Positions 22,714-35,114 of a DNA stretch of 64,000 nucleotides are shown piece by piece. The first letter of the stretch is position 1. The number at the start of each line of letters is the position of its first letter. Location: the NCBI RefSeq assembly GCF_905220365.1, contig NC_061127.1, positions 8,804,001-8,868,000 of the forward strand. Direction: 5' to 3'. Origin of the DNA: Vanessa cardui (Eukaryota > Arthropoda > Insecta > Lepidoptera > Nymphalidae). The notes under the pieces are model-generated. The model saw nothing but the letters and a program-made list of their open reading frames with translations. It was not told the DNA's origin and searched no databases. Made by a program: the position numbers and the translations under genes.

Positions 22714-25309
22714 AAACAGTGGGCTTGAAATTGTTATCAAATTAAATACTTCAAAATCTGAGAAACTAGTATTATTTTTACATTTCCTGGTATTTTTATA
22801 AACACCTGTGAACTTATGGTTTTATCTTGATTCTGTTTTATACTGAGGTTAGTTGTCGTTCAAATATATTGAATATTGTTTTTTTTCCATAATTTGACTA
22901 TTCTATACAAGACATTTTTTGAATATTTTTGTAAATATATTTTAATTATTTTAAGTAATATTCATTAATTAGCAAAAAAATAAAAACAAAACTCAATAAT
23001 ATGCATTTGACTCAATATAATAGGGAAGATGCAATATTTTTATTTTTGATTTTATTTTAAAGAACTCCATATAGGATAAACCACAAGTATTTTAAAAATC
23101 AAAACACTTTAAAAAAATGTGCTTTCTAAATGTCAATTTCAATTTTCGCGCGAAAACGGACCTATGTTTCGTGACGTCATTCCTGTCTCACTGGCCCATT
23201 GATCGTACTTGCCCTCACTGACTTTGATGCTTATGAATTTTTCTCGACTTTTGAGATACTTTTTTGTAATAATTTAAAACGGACTATTCGGTCATCTGAT
23301 AAAAGCCGTATTGACGTATGCTTAGTGCCATTGTGTTCATCTACTTCAACAAAAGTTCAAATAAATGGTTTTTGAGTGGACCTACTGACAAGAAACTGAG
23401 AAAAAAGTGGTTTCAAGCTAAAAAGGGGAATCTGGAGTCTGCTTTGACAAACCTTACTTCCATTTTTATTTGAAATACGCAATTCATTTTCGTTTTAATA
23501 TTCTCTTATTTTACAACTATAACCTCAAATACGTAGTCATAACAGGAGTGACGCCACTGAACGCTAATTAGTGTTTTGAAATACGTTCCGTTTCAAGTTA
23601 CTTTAATTCGTAATTATTGTTAAAAAATAACATTATATCAAATGTAAACATTGCAGTGGCCCTTTTATACTTTTTTAACATTTTAATAGCAAAATGTTCA
23701 TAAATATTATATTTGCATGTTCCCTATTGGTCAAGACCTTGAATAATCCATGATTTCATAATGGATTTGCGAAAAAACGGTTTAACGAACCACAAAATTT
23801 TTATCAGAACTATAAAATGAAAGTGGAAGTTAGTGGAAGTGTTGTAAATAAAGTTAAATTAAGTAAGAACTGTCAGTAGTGCATAATATTGTTGAGTTAT
23901 TAGCATGGAATACGAAAAATATAATGTTATTAACATAGTATGTGTATAATTTATATCAATTTTATCGAGCCCAGTCCAAACTTCTATGGTAGGCCTATTT
24001 CATGATTGGTTAAGATGTGAAAGCGTAACAAACTCACTTTCGCCCGCCTCTGATGTTTGTTTTGATTTCTATACCAGATTTATTTAGTCACAAATTAATT
24101 GACATTATTAATCAGACAAGATTGAGAGAATTCATGTCAAGGGCACGGGAAAATATACCAGAATAGTATTGTTGGGCGAAGACCACGACCTGCAGCAGCT
24201 CAGATCTGCAGCATTAAGCTACAAAAAAATAAACAACAAGCGTACCTACAAACTCATAAGTTATAGCAAGAAAGTTTATAGAAGCCTGTTAAAGATTCTC
24301 TTCTAATGGAAGATTCAGGACTTCTGTATCTCGAAATACGTCATTTAAACTATACTGTAGAAATAAACGAAATTGTTCTAAACTTTTTTTAAATGTAGAT
24401 ACTTTATCGTAAATAAAAAGAAACAGTGAGTCCCTTTTTGGAGGCAAAAAAGCAACGCAAATAAATATAAAACACTTAATATAAAAACATAAAATAAATA
24501 ATATAAAAACTTTTACAATAAATTTTATATAATTACTACTTTTGTCGCAGATTTCAATAAAGTATCCTTAATTTGGTATTATGGACATTGGCACTAAGAA
24601 ATGTTAACTATTCCTATCACCAACCTTGGGAACTAATATGTAGTAGTATGTAATTTGAAATATCTACTACTACCAAGCAGTTCTGGTTTCACGGTGGAAT
24701 ATTAAGTGATACATAAACAATATTGCACTAAACCCAACCACCCATTAAATTCAAATTAAATGTTATGTTAGTGTTGTTATCATGAAAAGTGCTTATAAAA
24801 AATTAATTTAAACAATATGTTTCAATGACTAGATTTAAAAAAACTTCTAGTGTCGTGAATTCTAATGCACAACACGTTCTAAGTTTTTTAGTTTGTCCTA
24901 TTAAATATTTAAATAATATAATGTAGTTTGCGGTTAACTTATCCGAATCTATCATTTTTAAGAAACGAATACTTTCATTTCATAGGAATTAAGTATTTAA
25001 TTTTTATGAAAAAAATGAGAACTTATGAGATGCAATAATGTTTTTATTTATTATAAAGTAAGTAGTTTTTTGGAATACGTTCCTAAATATTATTCCATGT
25101 CAGCTTCTCAGTCAACGGAACAAGCAATTTAGTAAAGTTTTAATATAGCAACTCAGCATTTTCTTTAAAATTTGTTTAAACGCAGAGGCATTTAAACAAA
25201 TATACAGTTAACAGAGGTATATCCTATATCTAGTAAAAAAATACGTATAACAATTTCATTCTCATTCAATAAAAACAAATTATTTCCTTATATCAGTTGT
25301 ATTTGTAAA
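22714..25309. other. Region between RpSA and the SUN-domain gene
   Basis: The first roughly 270 bases should be RpSA 3' UTR, with ATTAAA at 22741 and AATAAA at 22979. I see no coding exon after that. Patches such as 23104-23210 (GCGCGAAAAC, GTGACGTCATTCC) and 23990-24060 (CATGATTGGTTAAGATGTGA) look like pieces of old DNA transposons, but no terminal repeats could be matched. A minus-strand poly-A signal for the SUN gene (TTTATT) is at about 25039-25050. Confidence 0.5.
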
Positions 25310-28300
25310 TCATTTATAACTTGTATAAAGGCGTATTCTATATATACAAGTATATTTCATATTTCCTTGGTTAGACAAAACTCTGAAAACAATCTGTTGA
25401 AACGGAACATTTCTATTGTTTAAATTAAAGTATTGTTTTGCCGGTTTATTGTATTCGTAGATTCCGTAAGCTGCTTTCATCCACGTACCGTCACCTAAAA
25501 TGCCCTGGAAATATGAGGACGGCTTATGGATTTCCGATCTAAGGTTGTTAATGATTAAAGTTATAGTTATTCTACTACCCGTCCCGGCTTCGTACGGGCA
25601 TAATAGGGGTCTACATTGAAAGTTTACATCGTAATACATATTATTATTTACCGCTAAATAGTAATACTCATTGTTTTGTTTCAGTTTAAAGGATAAGTGA
25701 GCCAGGAATTAATAAAATATCATCCTAGTTTACAGTTTGGCGCATTGATGATGTAAGGTATGGTAATAAACACTTCTTCCAGTGCTAAGGTCTATGATTG
25801 ATGGCGAGTGGCGACCACTTACCATCGGGTGACCGATTTGTTAATTCGCCAATCTATTTGCAACAATAAAATAAAATATAAAACTGAATATCGACGCGGA
25901 GAATGCTTTTTCCCCGACGTCTTCAACAATCGTCATATTTCAGCCCATTTACGCAAAATCTCAATAAATAATACTCTAATTCATAATTAACTTCATAAAT
26001 AATTTATGATTATCCCCGACTTAGGCCATTGCTGAAAACCGTATGAAAAATTTGTCGAAAGTTTTTGAGATTATCGCGTTCAGACAGACAGACAGACGTT
26101 ATAGAATACTATATACTAGAATAAAAAGAAATTGATTACGGGACGATATGCTTTACTTACAAAGACTATAAAATGTTTCGGTGCACTCAGTGCAGTATCT
26201 GGTCGAATATGTTCGATACTTAATTTCGCTATAGGCAAACTTTCCGGCATTTCTATAATGATTTCGCCATAAGATCCTCTAAAATGATAAAAAAAATATA
26301 ATTCGAGGAAGATAATTGTAATAAATATGACTATAATTTTGGACATTTTTCATCTCGGTCCACAGGATTTAAAGATAGGGAGTGACCGAGGTGGCCACTT
26401 GAGAGGCCTCACGTGGATTTTTTCAAACTGACTCGTGTGTGGTGTCCATAATAGCCTTGCGCCATTTATATATTGTACACTGGATGTGTACAATATATAA
26501 ATAGCGATAAAAGGTTCTTTTCGATGCGATGTTATTACGTTACAACTTATTATTGGCTTAGATTACATAGATTGATTTGGGTGCAGAGAAGTATTTTTTA
26601 TTCACCTAAAGGGCCAACAGTCAGATGGTGTTGGTCTTTGAAGTTTCAATACAGTGTCAGGTGGTGGAGCGGCACGCCACATTGGCAAGATACCCCACAT
26701 GGCTATATTTCCACCCCATTCCGTTGTGTTTGTACCCGCCACCGCTAACGCGCCTTCAATGAGTCCTGATTCTGTTTGTTCTTTTACAAAATCTGTAATC
26801 AGGTCTTATTGCTGATACAGTTGACATACTTATAGAGTTCGTAATCGATTAATTCTTGTATATAAGTATATTTTAATACTAGTATATTCTAATACCTATT
26901 AAGTTTTGTTCCACTTTTAGAAGTTAAAGTGCATAGTCAATCATTGAATGAAATCATCATATAACAATTATTTTGGTAAATAGTTAAAAACCTTATTCAA
27001 GTATTGTATTTTTTTTAATTACTACATATAATTTAATTAATCATCGAAAAGGTATCGAGAACTTTTGAAAATATTATTATATAAGTGAGATCTACAGATT
27101 TATAGCCTCGCTTAAATGTTCTTGAAAGTAGCCTAACATAACACTCACTAATTTGAAATATTTCTTTTTTGTTTAATTATTTAATATGTTCCTTAAATAA
27201 GCTTAAATTATCTTTATAAACTTCTATAAGTTTGAGAGATACAGTTCGTATTGTTTTAATACCATCTGCGACTTCAGCAACTTATAAAAGTCAAGTTATT
27301 TCAGTAAAACAATGTTATTACTGCGTGGAAAAATTTAGTCCAAAATTACATAATAAATAATAGTTCAGTAGTTTATTTTTGATAATATACGCTGGTAAAT
27401 TGTGATATTATATTTATTATTAATCATAAAAGTAATAGGTTTTACGAATAATATTATAGGGACGGGATAGATACGCCTTGTTTATAGATACATACATATG
27501 TACATGTATAGATACATATATATGAATGTAACTTAAACAAGATTTCTATATAAATAATAAATCAGATGTCTAGCATTCCCCTCTAAAAGGGATGAACACT
27601 TTACTCTATAAATAAATTGTATTTGAATTTCTAGCACTTTTCTATTTCGATTTTAACAAATAATTGTCATTGAGAGTTATAAATGTAACTGAATAAACAA
27701 TACAAACCCATATGTATATTCCTTAAGTTTAAAGTTGTTTTTCGATGACGTAGAGCTCTGTAAAGGTTTATATTTAGTTTATATATAGTTTCAATCTTAT
27801 TTACAATGGATTTATTAATAAACATGATATTGTGCATGTATATTATGACACAAGCACTTATAACGACAAAGAATCTTTTTTGAAACCCTATATAATAGAC
27901 GGAGGCGGAGAGAAAGATAGGGAAAGAATGCTTCGAGGCTGGAAACTGGTATTTCCTTATACATCAAATTCACTACAAACTAAAATCGCTGAAAATATAT
28001 TTAAAAAACAAAAAAATATTATAATTACGAGTTACTTCGTTTTCTGGGTAGGTTATTAAGCAAATATTCTACCGCTATATAGCAATAGTTAATAGTGTTC
28101 AAAAAACAAGTGAGCCGATGTGACACAGGCACAGGGGATATAACATTTCAGTTCCCAAAATCGGTGGCGCATTAGCGCGTGTATCAAACTTTGCTCGAAT
28201 TTGAATAACTTTTTTGGGATAAGTATTAACTTTTCCAATCACCATGTCATAAAATCTCAACAATATTCGTCATTCATATGATGTCGGAAGTCGTCTTTCT

Positions 28301-30601
28301 AAATAAAACTATAAACATACTAAAATATACCATTGATCGGGAGATGGTAGAAATAACGATGAGATTATTTATAAGGGCAGTCAGGTATTAAAGTTATTCT
28401 AAACTAAACAATGGAGCGCTGTTTACGATTATTTCCAGTGAATACCTCAATGCCTGCTCAGCTCGGTTTAATGCCAGAGCTAAATGCTTCATTCTATGAC
28501 AGCATTCCTCGTTCACTGGTGTTGAATCCATGCCCACTGAGTAATTTATTATTATATTACTTCATACACTTTATTAACTTGGGTAATGAGGATAAGAGAA
28601 GCAACAGTGACTTTGAATGTAGAGAAAATCAATGCTATGGTCTGGTGATAAAAGTCCCAATATCAATAAAAGCCCGTTAATCAGGATACAAACAATAAAT
28701 ACATTTTGGTTGGTTTATACAACATATGTGCTTTTGTGTATTAGTGCTGGTTACAGCAATGCTTAGCTTATACTTTTGAACACAAGCAAATTTATTATTT
28801 TTTTTAATAATTTGACCAATTAAAAATTGTGAAACCGACGTAGTACTCAAAAATCTACTTAGGCCCGTTTAGCATCAGGACACAGAATGATTCTATATTC
28901 AAAAGTAAGTGTACCTACAGACACAAGGGATATAAAATACGAGTAAGTACACAAGCTTGGCAGCACATGAAGGAAGTAAGGAATGGTTAATATTTCTTGC
29001 AGTGACAATGTCTATGGGCGGTAGTGATCACTAACCATTTGCCCGACCTACCTATTCTAAAAGAAAAAGCCGCCAGTTTATATAATTATAACACGAAGCT
29101 TTTTAAGATGTTCTTCGCAAAATTTCGTAGCTTCTAATACAATACAATCCGTCTTATATATGTCTAGTAAAGCTTATGATTTCATAAAGTAAAGGAATAC
29201 TTTCCACCATTTTCAAAATTCACAGGCACTTGATATAAGCATACTGGAAACTTTCAATAGGTTTCCACAGAATTTAATTTTCTGAAAGTCTTATCGAAAA
29301 CATCGGTTATTTCAAAGCACTTTCTCAAAAATCTGACTTCATCGTTAACATCGTTATGAAACCAGATTTTTGAGAAATACCAACTCTTATTCTAAGAACA
29401 CTGAACGAATGTTCGACAAGTAAACATTGAATTAAAATTCGCATCTCCTAAAAATTAGTTTTTCATATAGTTTTAGTAAAAAGTTTGTGCATGCAGACCA
29501 GGTTACGTGGGAGTGCTGTTTAAATGAATGATTCTAATTTATTTTGCAATAGTCTAAACAAATTTTTCGTTGTTTAAGTTTATTGAGATAGAATGATTGC
29601 CAGTCGTTGTTTTTAATAAATAATATATTGTTACTGTTAAATTTAAATATCTTTAAAATAAAATGGTTGCATTATACAACCTATTTTGTATATTTACATT
29701 TACCATTAACTTTATCAATAAAAAATGTCTGTGACGATATATTGTTAAAAAATATCTCAATTAAGAGTTATTATTAAAAACAATACTTACGATAATAGTT
29801 AAAGCTGGTTTTCGGTAGATCGGTCATTATTAGATCTATTTTAGCTAATATTTCGTTGGGCTTCAAGTATTGAACTAAAATCACAAACGGTTATTTTGAC
29901 ATTTGCTGTTATTGACTGAAAATTTTCAGTGACTGAATACATTAATTAGTATATGATTGTTCTAAACATTTTACTTTTCTGTTTTATTGGTAACCATAAT
30001 ATAACTTGCTATTACTACTAGAAAGTGAATAATGTTTGTAGTTTTAATTCTCTATTTTTAGTTTGCCTAAGTTTTGTAGTAAAAATGTCAAATTTTGTGT
30101 TTGGTATTTGGTTTTACCGGATTATGGCAATAGAGAGTGCTGTGTCCCTGTGTTTGAGCGCAAACTTAGTACCCTACACATGAATCTATTAATCTGGAGA
30201 ATGTCGCCGTCGGCCTATAGTCGGGACTGTGACCAAAGTCTGTCTAGTGAGATCAAAAATATTAAGAAATACTAATACGTAATCTTAACCTTGACCTGAA
30301 TGTTTCAAGTTCAAATAAATTAAAAATACTCACTCATAACACCTACGACAAGTAAAGACAAAAACAATAACATTGTTCTGCTTTTGGGCCGTTTTTCAAT
30401 CTTCATATTTGTCAAATTTTTACTTTCAGCTTCATCGATACCGACGTCTCCAACCTTGTCATCGTTCAGATATTCCCAGATGTTTTCGCGCGTGTTGTAG
30501 AAAGATTTTAAATTGTGAACAGGAATAATTTTTCGCGGTTTTCGCCTTTCGTGAACTCTTCCTGTGCAAATTTTGGCAAATGGACTATGGTTACCTGAGT
30601 G
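25310..30601 (-). CDS. Small SUN-domain nuclear envelope protein (SPAG4-like), 5' incomplete
   Basis: Five phase-compatible exons: 30601-30334, 29874-29791, 26792-26606, 26278-26161 and 25504-25310 (TGA), about 283 residues. The first exon carries a basic, nucleoplasm-type segment (VHERRKPRKIIPVH) and one hydrophobic segment, TMLLFLSLLVVGVM, probably the inner-membrane anchor. A short linker follows, then a C-terminal SUN domain of about 165 residues. Its landmarks are the PSDCWPF cysteine motif, RGSYGEIIIEMPE, SIEHIRPDTALSAPKHF and the end YTCIYRIRLYTSYK. SUN proteins trimerise in the perinuclear space and bind KASH proteins to link the nucleus to the cytoskeleton. The short linker and small size resemble the testis-type SUN3/SUN5/SPAG4 group; that subfamily call is inference. 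No ATG lies in frame upstream in the 30601 exon, so an initiating exon is missing; the acceptor AAATTACAG is visible. An extra exon inside the 3-kb intron cannot be excluded. Confidence 0.86.
25740..25870 (+). repeat. Decayed LINE tail in a SUN-gene intron
   Basis: The blocks GGCGAGTGGCGACCACTTAC and CATCGGGTGACC match the conserved 3' end of lepidopteran non-LTR elements (compare 59950-60030). A separate repeat start (CCCGTCCCGGCTTCGTACGG) lies at about 25577-25600. Confidence 0.5.
26464..26502. repeat. 16-bp perfect hairpin
   Basis: ATTTATATATTGTACA at 26464-26479 is followed by a 7-base spacer and its exact reverse complement at 26487-26502. It lies in the intron 104 bases downstream (in gene sense) of the CWPF-encoding SUN exon. 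Confidence 0.7.
28960..29075 (+). repeat. Decayed LINE tail
   Basis: TTGCAGTGACAATGTCTATG, GGGCGGTAGTGATCACTAAC and CATTTGCCCGACCTACCTAT match in order the 3' end of the retrotransposon at 56706-60055, with many changes. Located in the large SUN-gene intron. Confidence 0.55.
29321..29377. repeat. 57-base hairpin, about 20 paired bases
   Basis: TTTCTCAAAAATCTG at 29321-29335 pairs with 29363-29377. After a 2x2 internal mismatch the stem continues with TTCAT/ATGAA, closing on a 13-base loop. Size is near that of an insect pre-miRNA, but it could also be a small fold-back repeat. It lies inside the large intron of the SUN gene. Confidence 0.6.
30105..30262 (+). repeat. Degenerate interspersed repeat
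   Basis: GAGAGTGCTGTGTCCCTGTG, GTTTGAGCGCAAACTTAGTA, a GTCGCCGTCGGCC block and TCTGTCTAGTGAGATC occur in the order seen in a widespread lepidopteran repeat, probably LINE-derived. The open frame across it (30063-30275) is therefore not taken as a gene. Confidence 0.45.
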
Positions 30602-30889
30602 CTGTAATTTACTTAGCGTCCGTGGGATTTTGCTTAATTAATGCCCCAAAGTTTTAACTTCGTTCCAGTTATTTAGCACGTACTGCCTCAAAGACACACA
30701 TTGTATTTAGCCGGTAGACAAGTGGATTATCAAATGAAATTATTTCATTTAGTTTTTGTAAAAATAAAATCACGTCGGTTTCATTAGGAATCATATTTAT
30801 GAATACTTAAATATTTACACTAGTTAAGATATTTGCCAACGGCCAATGTTAATTATCATTAATAATTAATTATATATTATTAACAGCAT

Positions 30890-30950
30890 GATGGAATAAT
30901 TCCAGCCCTTAGTTTTAAAAAGAAAGAAAGCCTTAGCCCAGCAATGTGGC
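30890..30950 (+). mobile_element. 3' fragment of a Metulj-like SINE
   Basis: GATGGAATAATTCCAGCCCT followed by GAAAGCCTTAGCCCAGCAAT matches the 3' end of the SINE at 41129-41434. Truncated at its 5' side. Confidence 0.55.
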
Positions 30951-33900
30951 TCTTATTATATAATGCATCCATATATTTATTGAACAAATGTATGTACACT
31001 ACATAAAATTTACAAATAGATCCAAAATAATTGTCAGAAATATAAGTGCAGCACAAGTTAAGGCAACCTTATTACTTATAACGGTTCCTCCCAGACAACA
31101 TTTGGATAAGGATGTAGTTATGCAAAACGTATCCAAAAAAAACTTTACAAAAATTATTGAAATATCATAGACAACGGAAGTAAAAACAAAATATAAAAAT
31201 GAATATTTCAAATCACCAGTGTTTTTATAAATTCAAATACGATCAATGAAATTAAATGTTTTAACAATCGGATTTATTTTATGGCAAAATCAAACAAAGC
31301 TCTACCAACGATTATTAATGTAGGAATTTTATTCAAAAGCAAAAAGCAGTGAAACTATACGAAATATATTCATCTACAAACTCGTTTTCATTGGCTAAAC
31401 CACCATGACAGTTTGTCATGGTGTTTAAAGGCACCATACTTGATTGGCAAAATTTAAGTTTCATTAGCGGAAAATTTTATTGACCTAAGCAAGTCTTTCT
31501 AGACTTCTTCTCAATACTTATCGTAAGTAAGTATTTGACAATTGAAAGTTTTGGTTTCACCATAGAATTTATTAACACCAAAATATACCTGCTAATAACT
31601 ATATGACGCAGAATATAAATATGATAAAATATACTATTAATAGAAACATAGTAGTCAAAATAATTTTAATATATGTTCATTAAGACATTCCGAACCCTAT
31701 TTGCAACAGTTGACTATATATACTTGCTGTCTAATATCCTACGAAAGTATTTTCTGCGATATTAAATACCTAAACTAGAAGCTAAACTAAGTAACATACA
31801 ATTAACGTTTTAATCAACAACGTATTCGCAAAATCAAAAGTGCTGCGTTTTCGCTTATTTAGCTAATTCTATCTGGCAGCATGATTTAATTAGTTGTATT
31901 TTACGTAGTTGCACTTCCACGACAGCAATGAGGCTTCGGGCTCATTTAATATTTTGTACTCTCTCGTCATTGCAGGTGGCAGCACGCTCCAATTGCATTA
32001 TGCAAGCTATTTGGTTTTTAGGTCGCTCAAATTAGGAACGGACACAGTTATAATAAACGACAAATATATTTATACACGTATATCAATTAAAATCGAATGA
32101 ATTGTACCTTTTTAAAATTTATATTTACGTCCCAAATAATTGAGTTTGATTATTTGTTAGTTTGTTACGCTTTCACCTTTTATTACTACAAAGTCAACCT
32201 TATTGCATTTTTGTAGAAACGTTTTTAGGGATAATAATTCACTCAGGCAAAACCAAGGTCGGATATTGTATATAATAAAAAGTTTAATATACAAATACAT
32301 ATATTTATATTTGATTCCGCTTAAAAAACTGGACACATTTACATAAATGACAAATAATAAAAAATAAACCATAAAAAAACAATCAAATGCGGCTCTCAAT
32401 AATAATGCTTGGAGCTTATTCCACCACGCTACTCAAGTATAGGTTGGTCGTAAACAAGTTGAACATTTTATTCAACATATGTAGATTCTGTCCCTCATCA
32501 ACCCAGCAAGAGATGAGTCACAAAACATATTAAGCACATGAATACTTAATAATGCTTGAGCGAAGTTAACTCAGCGATCATTTAAGATAGTTCCAACCAC
32601 TTGATCATTTCAGATCTTTCAGCTATTGAAAAAGAAATGAAATACTAATATTTTCAGGTCATCTCAAAGAAGTTTTTTTGCTATATAAATTTAAATACGT
32701 AGATAATAATTGTACACAACTTTCTCAAATTAGTGTGAACGAAATTACGACTCATAATTTAAAACAAAAATGGCGATTATGTTCTATTTTTGAAATGTCA
32801 GTGAGACATTTAAAGTGAAGCTACAAAAAATTGGTAACCGTAAAATATATAAGGGATTCGATCATTCTAACACGCGAATGCTGTAGTAAATAAACTATTA
32901 CTGAAATTAAATGTTTTTATACGAATATACATATAAAGTTTTATTAAATATACGCATGACGCATTCGCTTTTGAATTATGTATTATACAAAGCATAAAGT
33001 ACGGACGAATACTAGTTTAGCAGTCGAACAACTCATGAAATATTCTTAGCCGGTTGTTTATTTAGTGGAATTGCAAATAAGTTACTGGGTCACCGTGATG
33101 CTGACCGAGCACTACTTTGCTTCTAAATAATTTGTGGGTCAAATTGATGTCATATTCAAAAGATATATTTTATTAGATACCTAGAATATATAACATTGTT
33201 TGTTTGACAGTAGTTTGTGATCAGAATAATCTTATTGTTATGGAATAGGCAGCTTCAGCTAGATTTAACAATTTATAATTTTATATTATCTCGCACATAT
33301 TTCGTTCTTATATAATATGAAAAACCAACCTGAAGAACACCATGGCGGCACGAAGTTCTTTTCGGATATAATATAACTATCGGGGATTTTTTTACAATAA
33401 CACTTCATCCCCGAACTCTAAACTCACTAAATTTAACAAATGGTGGAAACAGTTCGATTCTTAGTAGATATTAACAAGACAAATATTTATATTCCCGCGC
33501 ATTTGTTTTTTTTTTATTTTCATGTAACAAAGATCTTGTTTTGCACAAAAATGTAGTTCGTTTTATTAAATTAATGTTTATTTATTATATTATTATTAAT
33601 TACGATAAAAAGGATTTATAATTAGGTTTTATCTTTAATTTATTTATAATAATATAAATAGTTATTCAATCCACTTTTAAACTACAAATACATATATGTG
33701 TTCTATCTTATACCATAATCAAAGAATAGACAATATTTTAAATGGGCGACAAATGTTAAGTTCTTAATTCAAATTATGAAGTACACAATACATTTATTCA
33801 CTGTTCAGTGGTAAATTAAATTTAAAACGAAAATAAGTCTTTAGATGTTATACCGCGTTTTCACTTTTTCGGTCATGATCCCAAAACCAATTAACCGACT

Positions 33901-34028
33901 GATTCATACCGTTATATGAATTATACGGGCGTAGTTTTTAGTTGTAGTTCATCAAACATGAAATTTCAATTTTATATCGAACGTTTTAAATGAGATGAAG
34001 TGTCTGAAGCGGAACAGTTTATTTCGTC
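30951..34028. other. Region between the SUN gene and the first orphan gene
   Basis: No supported exon. The missing first exon and promoter of the SUN gene should lie in its left part, but no ATG exon with a donor could be picked with confidence. Short complementary frames overlap at 30988-31211 on both strands and look incidental. A 13-bp hairpin around CACCATGACA lies at about 31397-31426. A degenerate SINE is listed at 32405-32615. Confidence 0.45.
32405..32615 (-). mobile_element. Old Metulj-like SINE copy
   Basis: On the minus strand: a head with CAAGTGGTTGGAAC, a middle with TTCATGTGCTTAATATG and CATCTCTTGCTGGG, and an end with AGCGTGGTGGAATAAGCTCC. These follow the order of the better-kept copy at 41129-41434 but with many substitutions. 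Confidence 0.6.
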
Positions 34029-34658
34029 ATGTTCGCAGTTGTTGTTCTTTTTTATGCTGTTACAAAGACAGCCGCTCATGATCAAGGTTTGAGTACAGTG
34101 ACACCGCAGTCACCACCAATACCATTCCTAGATTTATTTACAAGTGCTTCGAATTACTACTCGGACCCAATTCGTAAAGCATATTCCGATTCTGGCTACC
34201 TTACGTCATGTCCAAAGACTGATACCCTAGCATCGTTCGCCAGTATATTGGGTAGTGCGGCAAAAATAATGTTGTCAGCGGCTGTCATTGCTTTAATGAA
34301 GTTACTGGCTGGCAAACTGTTCCTGTTTCCTCTGATACTTATGGTGCTCGGAAAAATGGGCTTGAAAGCCCTATTACTGTGGCCTGTGATATCTAAAATG
34401 ATGAAGTATTTAAAAAAGAAAAAGAAGAAAAATAAATCTCGAATGGTCATGGATTGTTCGGAGAGACTCGCGTGTGTTATACAAAGATCGTCAAATAGCG
34501 GCTGGGGCAGTAATTTCGGTGCGGCTATGACGTTCTCTATAATCGATGACGTAGATGAGGACGACTTCATCGCTAAAACACTTTTAAGCATTCTCGCTGG
34601 GGACAAGGTCGCGGAATGTATGTCAATGGACTGCAACTCTGGAGGCGACATAAGCTGA
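34029..34658 (+). CDS. Orphan intronless gene 1, secreted/membrane protein
   Basis: A 209-residue single-exon ORF ending in TGA. Residues 1-17 (MFAVVVLFYAVTKTAAH) look like a signal peptide. A Pro-rich stretch follows (to about 35), then a hydrophobic zone about 77-127. That zone contains LMKLLAGKLFLFPLILMVLG and GLKALLLWPVISKMM and is rich in Leu, Gly and Lys, like membrane-embedded or amphipathic segments. A lysine run (129-134) ends the zone. The C-terminal domain carries two cysteine pairs (C143/C149 in DCSERLAC; C197/C202 in ECMSMDC), plus C61. The long frame, good hydropathy pattern and an AATAAA at 34902-34907 support a real gene. I do not recognise the family; the hydrophobic part loosely resembles Osiris-like insect proteins, but I cannot show that. 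A 151-residue antisense frame is a shadow. Confidence 0.7.
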   Translation: MFAVVVLFYAVTKTAAHDQGLSTVTPQSPPIPFLDLFTSASNYYSDPIRKAYSDSGYLTSCPKTDTLASFASILGSAAKIMLSAAVIALMKLLAGKLFLFPLILMVLGKMGLKALLLWPVISKMMKYLKKKKKKNKSRMVMDCSERLACVIQRSSNSGWGSNFGAAMTFSIIDDVDEDDFIAKTLLSILAGDKVAECMSMDCNSGGDIS

Positions 34659-34901
34659 CGTAGCGCAGTGATTATTAACTAACACTTACACGCTACTTGC
34701 TTTAACATTTTTTTATATGTATATTGCAATGATGTTTATCAGCCCAACAATTTTATGTATTTTCATATTTATGGTCTATTTATACATAAAATTTAATAAT
34801 ATTTTTATTTTACAAACAACACTAAAAGGTAAACGAAATCCTTAACCTATTTATGTAGTATTTTAACACATGTATTGATTTAAACTCCAAATGTAATATG
34901 A

Positions 34902-34907
34902 AATAAA
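34902..34907 (+). terminator. Poly-A signal after orphan gene 1
   Basis: AATAAA about 245 bases after the stop codon at 34656-34658, in an AT-rich 3' region. It supports separate transcription from the next gene at 35115. Confidence 0.5.
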
Positions 34908-35114
34908 ATTAATAATTTTAAAAGTGAGGAAAGAGTATTGAAACATTATATTTTATTAAATTAATACCTTCGTACAATGTTGTTTAAATTTATATATATT
35001 TCATAGTTATGTAGGTCATATTCATTTCCCTGAATTCACATCGTATTTATTTCATAACTTTCATTAAACGATGCGATACAGAGTTAAATTGTTCTTTAGA
35101 TTATTAATATTGAG

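Noticed and set aside
26080..26100. CAGACAGACAGACAG run as a possible repeat array
   Set aside because: A short microsatellite at the end of an interspersed repeat; no spaced direct repeats, so nothing CRISPR-like.
28411..28680. 89-residue plus-strand frame starting MERCLRLFPVNTSMPAQLGL
   Set aside because: It has a fair start but no recognisable domain, no splice signals and an AT-driven end. It may be a transposon relic; not strong enough to list as a gene.
30988..31211. Overlapping plus and minus frames of 60-70 codons
   Set aside because: Tested as a possible first exon of the SUN gene; no donor of the right phase could be joined to the acceptor at 30602 with confidence.
34196..34651. 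151-residue minus-strand frame
   Set aside because: Shadow of orphan gene 1. The sense frame has a signal peptide, cysteine pattern and poly-A signal; the antisense one has a poly-Phe run from the lysine tract.
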